A stretch of 64,000 bases of DNA from Acinetobacter calcoaceticus (lineage in GTDB: Bacteria > Pseudomonadota > Gammaproteobacteria > Pseudomonadales > Moraxellaceae). Both the position numbers and the translations under genes were made by a program. Where the stretch lies: NCBI RefSeq assembly GCF_900520355.1, contig NZ_LS999521.1, positions 744,001 to 808,000 of the forward strand, in the 5' to 3' direction. Positions 1-8,782 of the stretch are shown here, piece after piece; the first letter of the stretch is position 1, and each line of letters starts with the position of its first letter. The notes below the pieces were generated by a model. The model did no database searches and was not told the DNA's origin. It was given only the letters and a program-made list of their open reading frames with translations.

Positions 1-650
1 ATCAGTTCAATACCACCAAAGGCGAACATCAAGAAAGCCAACATATAGAAGAGGCCGCTAAAGCCATTTGGAAAAAATCCACCATGAGACCAAAGGTTAC
101 TAAATGAAATGCTTGAACCTACATCTGCTGTAAATAGCAAATAAAGTCCAAATACAATCATAGAGATGACCGCAGCAACTTTAATAATAGCGAGCCAGAA
201 TTCGGACTCACCATAAAATTTGACGTTGGTTAAGTTAATTGCAGTAATGACTACAAAGAAAAATAAGACAGAAGTCCACGCTGGTATATGGGGCCACCAA
301 TAATTAATATATTTGGCTACCGCGGTGAGTTCGCTCATCGCGACCAGAACGTAGAGTATCCAATAGTTCCATCCGGTTAAAAATCCGGGAAATTTCCCCC
401 AATATTTATACGCAAAATGGCTGAACGATCCTGCAACAGGTTCTTCAACAATCATTTCTCCCAAGTGGCGCATAATCAAAAACGCGATTAAGCCGCCAAT
501 GGCATATCCTAAAATAATGGATGGTCCCGCAGATTGAATCACTTGCGCCGAGCCTAAAAATAATCCGGTACCAATTGCTCCACCCATAGCAATTAATTGG
601 ATATGTCGATTTTTTAGTCCTCGTTGCAGTGTAGAAGATTCGTTGGTCAA
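1..650 (-). CDS. Amino-acid permease, APC/AAT family (N-terminal part, cut by window edge)
   Basis: About 216 codons are present; the C-terminal half lies outside the window. The protein starts with a short cytoplasmic tail ending RGLKNRHIQLIAMGGAIG, then TGLFLGSAQVIQSAGPS, which is the consensus N-terminus of AAT-family transporters (AroP, ProY, PheP, CycA type). Near the window edge the frame reads FAFGGIEL, the conserved helix-6 motif of the same family. These proteins import amino acids with protons through 12 membrane helices. The frame is closed by a stop just upstream and holds no upstream ATG, so I place the start at TTG 650. The ribosome site there is weak. It is divergent from prpF. 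The substrate cannot be assigned. Confidence 0.85.
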   Translation of the reverse strand, partial: MTNESSTLQRGLKNRHIQLIAMGGAIGTGLFLGSAQVIQSAGPSIILGYAIGGLIAFLIMRHLGEMIVEEPVAGSFSHFAYKYWGKFPGFLTGWNYWILYVLVAMSELTAVAKYINYWWPHIPAWTSVLFFFVVITAINLTNVKFYGESEFWLAIIKVAAVISMIVFGLYLLFTADVGSSISFSNLWSHGGFFPNGFSGLFYMLAFLMFAFGGIEL

Positions 651-1029
651 AGGTCTTCACTCACAATGAATAAGTAAATTATTCTAATAGATGGAGTTAT
701 TTTAGCCTAGACTACAAATTAATAAGCTGTGACTGAAAAGTAATATTAAAATATATTTAAAATCATTGGTTTACTTTTAATATTTCAATATAGAGTGAAA
801 AGTGCTCTAAAAAATATAATTTCATATAGACTTTTTTTCTTAGATTTTGCTTAGATTAAGTCATTGCAAGCACATTGCTAAATTCTCAAAATATGCTCGC
901 GTCAATATGATTGATGTATAAAAGCAGAGTGCTATCTCTTGACCTTAAAACAATTTAAGATGAAGAGAAGGGTAAACAAGAATGCTTGTTTTGATATAGA
1001 AGAACATAATAGTAAGGATAACAGTTGAT
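651..1029. other. Divergent intergenic region between permease and prpF
   Basis: This 379-base AT-rich gap must hold the promoters of both neighbours. I see no ORF with a convincing ribosome site and no strong palindrome. An AAGGA-like site lies around 1014-1018, ahead of the prpF ATG. Confidence 0.4.
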
Positions 1030-2217
1030 ATGAGCTCAGTACCGCAAATTAAAATTCCAGCAACTTATATGCGTGGTGGAACCAGTAAAGGTGTATTTTT
1101 TAAGCTTGATGATTTGCCGGAAAAAGCCCAAGTTGCAGGACAAGCACGAGATCAACTCTTACTCCGTGTAATTGGTAGCCCAGACCCATATGGAAAACAA
1201 ATTGATGGGATGGGGGGAGCTACTTCTAGTACGAGCAAAACTGTTATTCTCGCTAAAAGTACTCAGCCAGATCATGATGTGGATTATTTATTTGGTCAGG
1301 TTTCAATAGATCAGCCTTTTGTAGACTGGAGTGGTAACTGCGGTAATTTAACTGCTGCTGTTGGCTCTTTTGCGATTTCAAATGGTTTGGTTGATGCAGA
1401 CCGTATTCCTGAAAATGGCCTATGCACGGTTCGAATTTGGCAAAAAAATATTCAAAAAACCATTATTGCGCATGTGCCTATGACGAATGGTCAAGTTCAA
1501 GAAACTGGAGATTTCGAGCTTGATGGGGTGACATTCCCCGCAGCCGAAGTGCAAATTGAGTTTTTAGATCCGGCCGATGATGGTGAAGAAGGCGGCGATA
1601 TGTTCCCTACAGGAAATGTTGTCGACGAATTAGATGTCCCTGATATTGGTCGTTTTCAAGCGACATTTATTAATGCCGGAATTCCAACCATTTTCTTAAA
1701 TGCAGAAGATTTGGGTTACCACGGTACAGAATTACAAGATCATATTAATAGTGATGCAGCAGCACTGACACGTTTTGAAAAAATTCGTGCATATGGCGCG
1801 GTACAGATGGGTTTAATTAAAGACATTTCAGAAGCGGCTGCGCGTCAGCACACACCAAAAATTGCTTTTGTTTCTAAACCGAAAAACTATACCGCTTCAA
1901 GTGGTAAGCCTGTTTCAGAGAGTGATGTTGATTTACTTGTTCGTGCCTTGTCGATGGGTAAATTGCACCATGCCATGATGGGAACGGCGGCAGTTGCGAT
2001 TGGTACAGCAGCTGCAATTCCTGGCACATTGGTAAATTTAGCTGCGGGTGGAGGTGAACGTGAAGCGGTACGTTTTGGCCATCCATCAGGAACATTACGT
2101 GTTGGTGCTCAAGCTGAGCTTATTAATGATCAATGGGCAGTTAAAAAAGCTATTATGAGTCGTAGTGCACGTGTGTTAATGGAAGGTTGGGTTCGCGTTC
2201 CGGGTGACAGTTTCTAA
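1030..2217 (+). CDS. prpF: PrpF-family isomerase (2-methylaconitate cis-trans isomerase / AcnD accessory protein)
   Basis: The 395-residue protein matches the usual PrpF length of about 396 and its fold of two similar halves. It opens with the family signature PATYMRGGTSKGVFF. The residues expected at the active site are visible: Lys70 in GATSSTSKT and Cys104 in SGNCGNL. The C-terminal part carries GGEREAVRFGHPSG. PrpF works with the aconitase AcnD in the 2-methylcitrate route of propionate breakdown, isomerising 2-methylaconitate. Here no prpB, prpC or acnD is nearby: the flanks are a permease and ispA, and a terminator follows directly. It may therefore be a second, orphan family member acting on another substrate, such as 4-oxalomesaconate. 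Family assignment is firm; substrate is not. Confidence 0.85.
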   Translation: MSSVPQIKIPATYMRGGTSKGVFFKLDDLPEKAQVAGQARDQLLLRVIGSPDPYGKQIDGMGGATSSTSKTVILAKSTQPDHDVDYLFGQVSIDQPFVDWSGNCGNLTAAVGSFAISNGLVDADRIPENGLCTVRIWQKNIQKTIIAHVPMTNGQVQETGDFELDGVTFPAAEVQIEFLDPADDGEEGGDMFPTGNVVDELDVPDIGRFQATFINAGIPTIFLNAEDLGYHGTELQDHINSDAAALTRFEKIRAYGAVQMGLIKDISEAAARQHTPKIAFVSKPKNYTASSGKPVSESDVDLLVRALSMGKLHHAMMGTAAVAIGTAAAIPGTLVNLAAGGGEREAVRFGHPSGTLRVGAQAELINDQWAVKKAIMSRSARVLMEGWVRVPGDSF

Positions 2218-2230
2218 ACTTCCTCTAAAT

Positions 2231-2261
2231 AAAAAGCCTCTCAATGTGTAGAGGCTTTTTT
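2231..2261 (+). terminator. Rho-independent terminator after prpF
   Basis: Arms AAAAAGCCTC and GAGGCTTTTT flank a short loop and run into a T tract, 14 bases after the prpF stop. Confidence 0.85.
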
Positions 2262-2377
2262 ACACTTGCCTTTGAAAAACTCATCACCCACTTTTCACGG
2301 TGAATCGTGTATGATGTAGCGCATGAATGCTTCATTACATTCAATAAAATTTCTCTACTGATTTTATCGAGGCGACT

Positions 2378-3289
2378 GTGTCATCACTCTCTCAAGTTAA
2401 TGCGGATGTTTTAAACCAAGCTCAACAACGTATTCAACAAGATTTATTGACGACATTGGCCGCATTTTCGATTCCTGAACCTTTAAAAAGTGCAGTACAC
2501 CATGCGGTTATGCTTGGTGGAAAACGTGTACGTCCGGCTTTGTGTTATGCCACTGCTTCTTTACAGCCAAATCCAAATTTTGCTGCTGCACGCCGTGCGG
2601 CGGTAGCAGTCGAGTTAATTCATTGTTATTCACTGGCTCACGATGACTTGCCTTGTATGGACAATGATTTACTGCGTCGTGGTCAGCCGACTTGTCATGT
2701 TGCGTTTGGTGAAGATACTGCTTTGCTTGCAGGTGATATTTTACAATCGATGGCTTTTGAGGTTTTAGGTAGCCGTTTGTTTGATGAACAAGGGCTGGGT
2801 ACTGACGCCACGATTGTATTAAAACAAATTCAGATTCTAGCAACAGCCACCTCTAAAATGGTCTGTGGACAAGTGTTAGACTTACAAGCTGAAGCTAAGC
2901 AAATTGCTCAAGATGAACTTGAAAATATTCATCGTAATAAAACTGGCGCACTCATTCAGGCCGCAATTATGATGGGTGCAGTCACCATTTTTTCTGGAAC
3001 AGATCAAGCAATTCCAAAATTACGCCAATATGGGCAGACCATTGGACTGGCTTTTCAGGTATTAGACGATATTCTCGATATTACGTCGAGTACCGAAGCT
3101 TTGGGTAAAACAGCTGGTAAGGATGAGCAAGTTCAAAAATCGACATATCCAGCTTTAATGGGTCTCGAACAAGCACAGATTTATGCCAAAGCATTGCATG
3201 ATCAAGCTTTTGAAGCCTTAGCCTATTTTGGTGATGATGCAAAAGAATTAACTGAGATCTCACAATTTCTTTTAGCACGTACCAATTAA
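2378..3289 (+). CDS. ispA: Farnesyl/geranyl diphosphate synthase (short-chain prenyl transferase)
   Basis: The 303-residue all-helical prenyltransferase condenses dimethylallyl or geranyl diphosphate with isopentenyl diphosphate, giving farnesyl diphosphate for ubiquinone and undecaprenyl carriers. Visible motifs are GGKRVRPAL, the first aspartate-rich motif DDLPCMDND (about residue 89) with RRGQPT after it, KTGALIQAA, and the second motif DDILD. The two-residue insertion in the first motif (DDxxxxD) is typical of IspA-type enzymes. The start is GTG 2378, preceded by GAGG five bases upstream. The longer-chain homologue ispB is at 35.7-36.6 kb in this same window. No dxs follows it. Confidence 0.95.
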   Translation: MSSLSQVNADVLNQAQQRIQQDLLTTLAAFSIPEPLKSAVHHAVMLGGKRVRPALCYATASLQPNPNFAAARRAAVAVELIHCYSLAHDDLPCMDNDLLRRGQPTCHVAFGEDTALLAGDILQSMAFEVLGSRLFDEQGLGTDATIVLKQIQILATATSKMVCGQVLDLQAEAKQIAQDELENIHRNKTGALIQAAIMMGAVTIFSGTDQAIPKLRQYGQTIGLAFQVLDDILDITSSTEALGKTAGKDEQVQKSTYPALMGLEQAQIYAKALHDQAFEALAYFGDDAKELTEISQFLLARTN

Positions 3290-3347
3290 TAATATTAAAT
3301 CAATATTCATAACTTCTATTCATGCGAAATGAATAAAGGAGAAAAGA

Positions 3348-3716
3348 ATGAATGGTGAACAACTCCATCAAAAAGCAATTGAAATTGCGCTTAATCTTCC
3401 CTTTAGTCAACAGACTCATCCTTTTGGGCCAGATTATGAAGTTTTTAAAATTTTAGAAAAAATATTCATGCTGACAACAGAAGTGGCAGGCGTCAAAATG
3501 ATTAATGTGAAGTGTGATCCGTATAAGAGTCAGGAATATCAGGAGCTTTATTCATTTATTATTCCGGGCTATCACATGAATAAAAAGCACTGGATTTCGA
3601 TTACACCGCATAAGAACTTAACAAGCGATTTACTTGAAGATTTAATTCACGATTCTTATGATTTAGTCGTAAAAAAATTACCTTTGAAAGATCAGAAAAG
3701 ATTAAAAAACCAGTAA
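3348..3716 (+). CDS. MmcQ/YjbR family protein
   Basis: The 122-residue protein has the CyaY-like fold family pattern: QKAIEIALNLPFSQQTHPFGPDYEVFKI at the start (tail of helix 1 and first strands), KCDPYKSQE in the middle, and PGYHMNKKHWISI, the conserved nucleic-acid-binding-type segment of YjbR. The end is a typical SYDLVVKKLPLKDQKRL. These proteins bind double-stranded DNA in vitro, but the cell role is unknown. A strong AAAGGAG site precedes the ATG. It lies 58 bases after ispA and converges on the SPFH/NfeD pair. Confidence 0.85.
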   Translation: MNGEQLHQKAIEIALNLPFSQQTHPFGPDYEVFKILEKIFMLTTEVAGVKMINVKCDPYKSQEYQELYSFIIPGYHMNKKHWISITPHKNLTSDLLEDLIHDSYDLVVKKLPLKDQKRLKNQ

Positions 3717-3733
3717 TATAAAAGATAAATAAA

Positions 3734-3764
3734 ATAAAAAAACGGCGACCTTTAGATCACCGTT
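3734..3764 (-). terminator. Terminator of the nfeD-SPFH unit
   Basis: Read on the minus strand, AACGGTGATC and GGTCGCCGTT form a 10-bp stem with two G-U pairs and a TAAA loop, followed by a run of seven T. Confidence 0.8.
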
Positions 3765-3796
3765 CCGATATTAATTTTGCTAATCAAATAATAGGG

Positions 3797-4651
3797 TTAG
3801 CTATGTTTTCCCATAATACCGCGAATAGTATTTAAAACATCGGCAGGTAAAACCACAGTTTTGGCATTATTAGATTTCGCCATATCTTGCATGGCTTTTA
3901 CATATTGTTCACCCAAAAGGTAAGCAACAGGAATCTCTTTATCTCCAACAGCACTGGTCACCATTGTAATCGCTTTTTGAGATGCTTCAGCTAAAACAAC
4001 TTGAGCTTCTGCGTCACGACGTGAGGCTTCTAAACGACCTTCTGCACTTAAAATAGCTGCCTGTTTTTCACCATCGGCTTTAGTAACAGCAGCACGACGT
4101 TGACGTTCTGCAGCAGCTTGTTCTTCCATGGCAGCTTGCATGGTATGAGAGGGTTGAATGTCCTGAATTTCGACTGTTTTTAGGGTAATGCCCCAATCTG
4201 AAATATCGTCAGAAATAGCAGCTTTTAATTTAGCTTTGATGTGATCTCGTGAAGACAATGCATCATCTAGATCCATTTCACCAACAATAGAACGTAATGA
4301 AGTTTGTACAAGGTTTTGAATCGCCCATGTATAGTTTTCAATACCATATACTGCTTTTTCTGGTGTGGTTAAATTAATATAAGCTACTGCATTCATCAGC
4401 AATACAGCGTTGTCACGTGTAATTACTTCTTGCGATGGAATATCCAGCACAATATCTTTAGTGGTGATTTTATAAGCCACTTCATCTACATAAGGGATAA
4501 CAAAATTAAGCCCCGGATTAAGGGTAGAGTGGTATTTACCTAAACGCTGAACAATCCATTTATAACCTTGAGGAACAATACGGACCCCCTTAAAAATGGT
4601 AATACCAACAAAAGCCAAAAATGCTAAAACAATAATAGTACCGACTGGCAT
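3797..4651 (-). CDS. SPFH/stomatin-like membrane protease-associated protein (QmcA type)
   Basis: The 284-residue protein has one N-terminal membrane helix (VGTIIVLAFLAFVGITIFKGV), then a Band-7/SPFH domain starting VRIVPQGYKWIVQRLGKYH. The domain continues through the typical DIQPSHTMQAAMEEQAAAERQRRA and an Ala/Glu-rich coiled coil, ending in a short tail. Proteins of this kind form large membrane rings and influence FtsH-type proteolysis and membrane microdomains. It is encoded directly after the NfeD-family gene (28 bases), the standard two-gene arrangement of paraslipin and NfeD. Ribosome site GAGAGGG precedes the ATG. Confidence 0.92.
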   Translation of the reverse strand: MPVGTIIVLAFLAFVGITIFKGVRIVPQGYKWIVQRLGKYHSTLNPGLNFVIPYVDEVAYKITTKDIVLDIPSQEVITRDNAVLLMNAVAYINLTTPEKAVYGIENYTWAIQNLVQTSLRSIVGEMDLDDALSSRDHIKAKLKAAISDDISDWGITLKTVEIQDIQPSHTMQAAMEEQAAAERQRRAAVTKADGEKQAAILSAEGRLEASRRDAEAQVVLAEASQKAITMVTSAVGDKEIPVAYLLGEQYVKAMQDMAKSNNAKTVVLPADVLNTIRGIMGKHS

Positions 4652-4679
4652 GAAAATACCCTCTCTTTATCTTTAATGT

Positions 4680-5141
4680 TTATGAAGTACTGTGGGCCTG
4701 AACAATTAAGTCATTGCCCGAAATGTCAATAACTCGAACCCGATCACCCACTTTAACAGGAGTGATACTTCGGCAGTTCCACTCATCCGCCCCTAAAAGA
4801 GGCATGGGAAAACGAACAATAATCTGGTCATGAGCCAAGTTAGTTTGAATCACCATTCCAATTTGACCAATGGTCGCTTCACGGGGTAATCCCGCTTTGG
4901 TTTTATCAATGGATAAGGGTTTAATAAATTTGAACCAAAGAATGGTGCATAGCACTGATAGTATTATCCACAATACAATTTGTGTTGTGAGGCTAATATC
5001 TGGAAATAACCAATAGAGAACGCACACCATAATGGCGGCAATACCAAACCAGAGTGCAGCAAAGGCAGGGAGGATCAGTTCAGAAAGAATAAGTAAGATA
5101 CCCAATACAAACCAATGCCAAGGTTGTACAACAAACTCCAT
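4680..5141 (-). CDS. NfeD family membrane protein (YbbJ type)
   Basis: The 153-residue protein has three hydrophobic helices in the first 75 residues (WHWFVLGILLILSELI, FAALWFGIAAIMVCVLYWLF, IVLWIILSVLCTILWFKFI). A C-terminal OB-fold domain follows, with GQIGMVIQTNLAHDQIIVRF and VGDRVRVIDISGNDLIVQA. This is the short NfeD form without a ClpP-like protease domain. It partners the SPFH protein encoded next to it and probably anchors or modulates its ring. It is the first gene of the two-gene unit. Confidence 0.9.
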   Translation of the reverse strand: MEFVVQPWHWFVLGILLILSELILPAFAALWFGIAAIMVCVLYWLFPDISLTTQIVLWIILSVLCTILWFKFIKPLSIDKTKAGLPREATIGQIGMVIQTNLAHDQIIVRFPMPLLGADEWNCRSITPVKVGDRVRVIDISGNDLIVQAHSTS

Positions 5142-5245
5142 AGATCTGCTCTTTTATATATATTTATGTGAGTAAAAGTGACTCAATATCACTTTTACCA
5201 CTGTAGCAGATGATCGGAAATGTGGATAGAAAAAAACCACCTCTA

Positions 5246-6163
5246 TTAGAATTTAGGGCGTGGTGTGGGCTTAAATGCTGCTGGAGATTTTTTGAAGTTT
5301 GCAATTGCACCTTCAATTTGGCGAATTTGAGCTTGAGCAGCTTTTTCACCTTCCAAAATTGCTTGATTACTTGATTTGAGGTCAAGTGTACCTAAATGGC
5401 CTACTTTGGGTTGAATGACCACATTGGCTTGCTTGAGTTCTTCATTAATACTTTGTTGACCCATAATATTAATAGTTTGATCAAGCAATCCCCACATATT
5501 AGCTGGGCGATTCCCTGCTGGACGCGCTGAAATATCAACTGCAATCACAATATCTGCACCCATATCACGAGCGGTTTTTACAGGGATTGGACTGACTAAT
5601 CCGCCATCTATATATTTTTGTTTACCGATTGTGGCAGGTACAAATACATTTGGAATACTGCATGAAGCACGTACGGCTTGGCCTGCATTACCTTTAATAA
5701 AGTCTGCTTTTTGTCCATTATCAAGACGAGTTGCCACGGCTGCAAAACGGATTGGAAATTTTTCAATAGGTTTATTGCCAACGTTACGGTTCACGTAGTC
5801 TTGTAACTTTTGTCCGAGAATAATGCCCTGACGATTAAGGGTTAAATCACGGATATCAGACTCTTGTAATTTCAGAGCCAGACTTTGCAATTGATAAGGT
5901 GTTTGCCCACTCGCGTAGATACTTCCAACAAAGCTACCAGCGCTGGTACCCGTTACAATTTTAGGTTTAATTCCATGAGACTCTAAAACCTTGATCACAC
6001 CAATATGTGAAAATCCTTTTGCTCCACCGCCACCTAAAGCAAGTGCAATGACAGGTTCACGGGCTTTAATTGAGGTAGTCGGCGTTGGTGTTTTGCTAAA
6101 TTTATCACAGCCAAATAGTGCTAGAGAGATAAATCCAATACTGGCAAATTGAGCAATTTTCAT
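5246..6163 (-). CDS. Patatin-like phospholipase, predicted lipoprotein (RssA-like)
   Basis: I start it at ATG 6163, not at the in-frame TTG 6223. From this ATG a lipoprotein signal runs MKIAQFASIGFISLALFGC, with the lipid-modified Cys at residue 19. The 305-residue protein then has the patatin domain: oxyanion loop GGGGAKGFSHIG, nucleophile GTSAGS, and the dyad Asp in DGGLVSPIP. These are Ser-Asp lipid acyl hydrolases. The lipobox suggests attachment to the outer or inner membrane facing the periplasm, unlike cytosolic RssA. It follows the PlsC-like acyltransferase on the same strand, so the two may act together in phospholipid turnover (inference). The TTG start would place it 6 bases after its neighbour. 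Confidence 0.87.
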   Translation of the reverse strand: MKIAQFASIGFISLALFGCDKFSKTPTPTTSIKAREPVIALALGGGGAKGFSHIGVIKVLESHGIKPKIVTGTSAGSFVGSIYASGQTPYQLQSLALKLQESDIRDLTLNRQGIILGQKLQDYVNRNVGNKPIEKFPIRFAAVATRLDNGQKADFIKGNAGQAVRASCSIPNVFVPATIGKQKYIDGGLVSPIPVKTARDMGADIVIAVDISARPAGNRPANMWGLLDQTINIMGQQSINEELKQANVVIQPKVGHLGTLDLKSSNQAILEGEKAAQAQIRQIEGAIANFKKSPAAFKPTPRPKF

Positions 6164-6229
6164 CTTTAAAAATAATCTATGTCGAGATAAATTAAGAAGG
6201 GCAATAAGACCAGATTCGCTCAATTTTTG

Positions 6230-6856
6230 CTAGGTTTTTTTCACTAGATTTTGTAAAGGTTCAGCAAGCCAATTACGATTTTTGGGTGAAATTTTTCCTT
6301 CATAGCGGTCAAAAATCTTTTGTAGATCTTCATCATAGTTTCCACTTGGGTCTAAGTGACCTAAGCAGTGAATCGTCTTATGGTCATAATCAAAAGAAAA
6401 CATCACAATTGGAATATTGGCTTTTGCTGCAATGTGGTAAAAACCACTTTTCATTTTTTTTGCTTTTTTACGAGTACCTTCAGGGGCCATCCCAATCCAG
6501 ATTTTGTCATATTTTTGAATAGTGGTAACAACTTGCTCAGTAAGACCATTTGCTGTGTCACGTTTAACGGGAATGACTCCGGCCCAATCTAAAGCTCGCT
6601 TAAAAGGTGGTTTAAAAAGAGCATCTTTACCTAAAACAGTAATTTGAATACCCAACCCGAAAATAGCAAGAAAACCATACCACCCATCAATATTAGACGT
6701 ATGGGGTGAAATAATGGCAACAGCTTTTGGATAATTAGGAATTTCACCTTCAATTGTCCAACCTTGCGCTAAAAATAGTTTTTTAAATAGTGCTCGGCTT
6801 AAAGCAGTACCACGCTGGGGAACCAAATGAGGTAGATTAGGGAAATGTTGATCCAT
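6230..6856 (-). CDS. PlsC-like 1-acylglycerol-3-phosphate acyltransferase family protein
   Basis: The 208-residue protein carries the two hallmark motifs of glycerolipid acyltransferases: H-x4-D in SPHTSNIDGWYG and the glycerophosphate-binding EGTR in GMAPEGTRKKAKKM. VIPVKRDTANG, between them, is the third family block. The protein has little hydrophobic N-terminus, unlike PlsC proper. That fits the shorter, peripheral subgroup often annotated as lysophospholipid or phospholipid acyltransferase. It probably moves an acyl chain onto a lysophospholipid; the acceptor is not known. It is upstream of, and nearly touching, the patatin lipase gene. Confidence 0.85.
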   Translation of the reverse strand: MDQHFPNLPHLVPQRGTALSRALFKKLFLAQGWTIEGEIPNYPKAVAIISPHTSNIDGWYGFLAIFGLGIQITVLGKDALFKPPFKRALDWAGVIPVKRDTANGLTEQVVTTIQKYDKIWIGMAPEGTRKKAKKMKSGFYHIAAKANIPIVMFSFDYDHKTIHCLGHLDPSGNYDEDLQKIFDRYEGKISPKNRNWLAEPLQNLVKKT

Positions 6857-6984
6857 GTTTTTTTAAATTTTAACTTGTCCTTGTTTTATCTTAGTCTTTT
6901 GAAATATATGCTTCATTGGCAAAATGTAAGAACAACATAACATTTGATGTTATTCCTCATTAAAGAAATAAAAAGTAGGTATCT

Positions 6985-8244
6985 ATGTGGCGGCAGCAAA
7001 ATCTGTATCTTCTGCTATTTTCCTTATATTGGGCACAAGGGCTGCCTGTCGGTTTTATGACCCATGCCTTACCCGTTATTTTAAGGGCGCAAGGTGTTTC
7101 ACTGGCTCACATTGGTGGTTTTGGCTTACTCATGTTGCCTTGGTCAATCAAGATATTTTGGGCGCCGTGGGTTGATCGACATGCACTTTCGCGTTTAGGA
7201 CATTATCGTAGTTGGATTCTACCCGCTCAGTTTTTGACTGTGGGTGTACTTTGCATTTTGTCTTTTTTCCCTATTCAAACTTTAGACCAGCCTCTTTATT
7301 TATTTGCCTTTTTCATTTCACTACTCTTAATGAACTTAACTGGAGCGACACAAGATATTGCAACCGATGCTTTAGCAGTTAATTTGCTGCAACATGACCA
7401 GCAACATTGGGGCAATACATTTCAGGTGATTGGTTCCCGACTAGGTTTTATTGTCGGGGGAGGAGCCGTACTCTGGTGCTTAGACTGGTTGACGTGGCAA
7501 CCCACTTTTTTGCTATTAGCGGCTTTGGTGTTTTTAAATACTTTACCCGTTTTATTATTTAAAGAACCTAAACACAATTCTCATTCAAATAATGAACCTC
7601 AACTTAACCAACAAAACTTAGTCATAAAGATTAAGGCCTACTTGAGTTATTTCTCTCAAAATAAAGAGCTTCGTTCTTGGTTGGTTGTACTCATTACTTT
7701 TAAAGTAGCAGATGGTTTAGCTGGACCATTACTTAAACCTTTAATGGTTGATATGGGCTTAAGTTTTACTCAAATTGGTGTTTATATCACGATGCTCGGT
7801 GCGGTAGCTGCCCTGACAGGGGCGACAATAGCAGGTGGAGTGCTTAAATACTTTTCAAGACCCACGGCTTTAATTGTTTTTTCAGTATTTAAAATTATGA
7901 GCTTAGCGGCTTATAGCTATTTAGCTTATGCCTACGAACAGAAAATACCCCTCAATGTTTGGGGCGTTTATGCCGTAAATGCTTTAGAAGATGCATTCTC
8001 GGCAATGTTGTTGGTTGTTATGTTGACCTTAGTTATGCATTACAGTCGAAAAGAATATGCGGGTACAGATTTTACCTTTCAGGTTTCAGTCATGGCGACT
8101 GTGAGTGGTGTTCTTTATAGTTTCAGTGGAGTGCTTGGAGATGCCTTCGGTTATTTCCATTATTTGATAGCTATTGTCATTATTGGCGTTGTTACTTTGC
8201 TTCCTATTTATCTCTGGAAACATGCAAAACTACATGAAAAATAA
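6985..8244 (+). CDS. MFS transporter, AmpG / RhtX-FptX-like
   Basis: The 419-residue protein has about 12 predicted membrane helices. The N-terminus, LYWAQGLPVGFMTHALPVIL then GVSLAHIGGFGLLMLPWSIK and WAPWVDRH, is the pattern shared by AmpG muropeptide permeases and RhtX/FptX siderophore permeases. Its length fits RhtX/FptX (about 400) better than E. coli AmpG (about 490 with 14 helices). It probably brings a small conjugated substrate from periplasm to cytoplasm: a siderophore, muropeptide or similar. No siderophore receptor gene adjoins it. I see no terminator after it. Confidence 0.75.
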   Translation: MWRQQNLYLLLFSLYWAQGLPVGFMTHALPVILRAQGVSLAHIGGFGLLMLPWSIKIFWAPWVDRHALSRLGHYRSWILPAQFLTVGVLCILSFFPIQTLDQPLYLFAFFISLLLMNLTGATQDIATDALAVNLLQHDQQHWGNTFQVIGSRLGFIVGGGAVLWCLDWLTWQPTFLLLAALVFLNTLPVLLFKEPKHNSHSNNEPQLNQQNLVIKIKAYLSYFSQNKELRSWLVVLITFKVADGLAGPLLKPLMVDMGLSFTQIGVYITMLGAVAALTGATIAGGVLKYFSRPTALIVFSVFKIMSLAAYSYLAYAYEQKIPLNVWGVYAVNALEDAFSAMLLVVMLTLVMHYSRKEYAGTDFTFQVSVMATVSGVLYSFSGVLGDAFGYFHYLIAIVIIGVVTLLPIYLWKHAKLHEK

Positions 8245-8782
8245 TGTTAACTAAATGAAATAAAGAAATTTAATATCGCTTAAGGAGTGATCTAAGCTTT
8301 ATCTAATACCTTGGTCTATATTTGTAAAAATGTATGTTTTTAGCTATTTAAATGCTCTATTAATTATGCCATCTTGTTTGGGTAGCAAATGGAAGCTAAA
8401 AGGAGAAAAAATGGATCTCGTTAACAAGAAAAATCATGTGAATCAATCAAAATGGATAGAAAAGTGTTCAATTAGATTGGATGTTAGCCTAAAGTCTAAA
8501 AAAGAATAATGAAATAACGATTTAATCATTCTATAAGATAAGAGAGTTGTGTAGGATTCGTTACAACATGAAGTTAAGGTAAAAATCTGTAACTCAAAGT
8601 AGGTTTTTTATGTCTTTGGTTATTAGGTTTTGGTCTTGCACAGCGTTGAAATTGGTTTTGGTTGCGGTAATAAAATTAATGTAACCAAAGTGGAGGAGAG
8701 TTGATTTTTTAGCCCCTAATTTAATGGCGTAAATCAACTTGGCATGGATAGGCAACATAAAATATATTTTTAGGAGTTTTTG
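8245..8782 (+). other. Long intergenic region and leader of the porin gene
   Basis: The 538-base gap holds a small candidate ORF (8411-8509) and a repeat-like block around 8628-8690 that shares 17 of 19 bases with a block near 14.87 kb. It also holds a hairpin at 8700-8738 with arms GTTGATTT and AAATCAAC. The porin ribosome site TAGGAG is at 8771-8776. Confidence 0.5.
8411..8509 (+). CDS. Candidate small ORF, 32 residues, strong ribosome site
   Basis: ATG 8411 is preceded by AAAAGGAG ending six bases before it, one of the better ribosome sites in the window. The frame gives a 32-residue lysine-rich peptide beginning MDLVNKKNHV and ending SLKSKKE, with no membrane segment or known motif. It lies alone between the MFS carrier and the porin. 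It could be a real small protein, a leader peptide or chance. Only the ribosome site and the open frame support it. Confidence 0.3.
   Translation: MDLVNKKNHVNQSKWIEKCSIRLDVSLKSKKE

Noticed and set aside
445..660. 71-residue minus-strand ORF starting with ATG
   Set aside because: It is a frame-shifted shadow of the permease gene, whose true frame gives conserved APC motifs from TTG 650.
5164..5385. 73-residue minus-strand ORF at the end of the patatin gene
   Set aside because: Alternate frame of the lipase C-terminus with no start signal.
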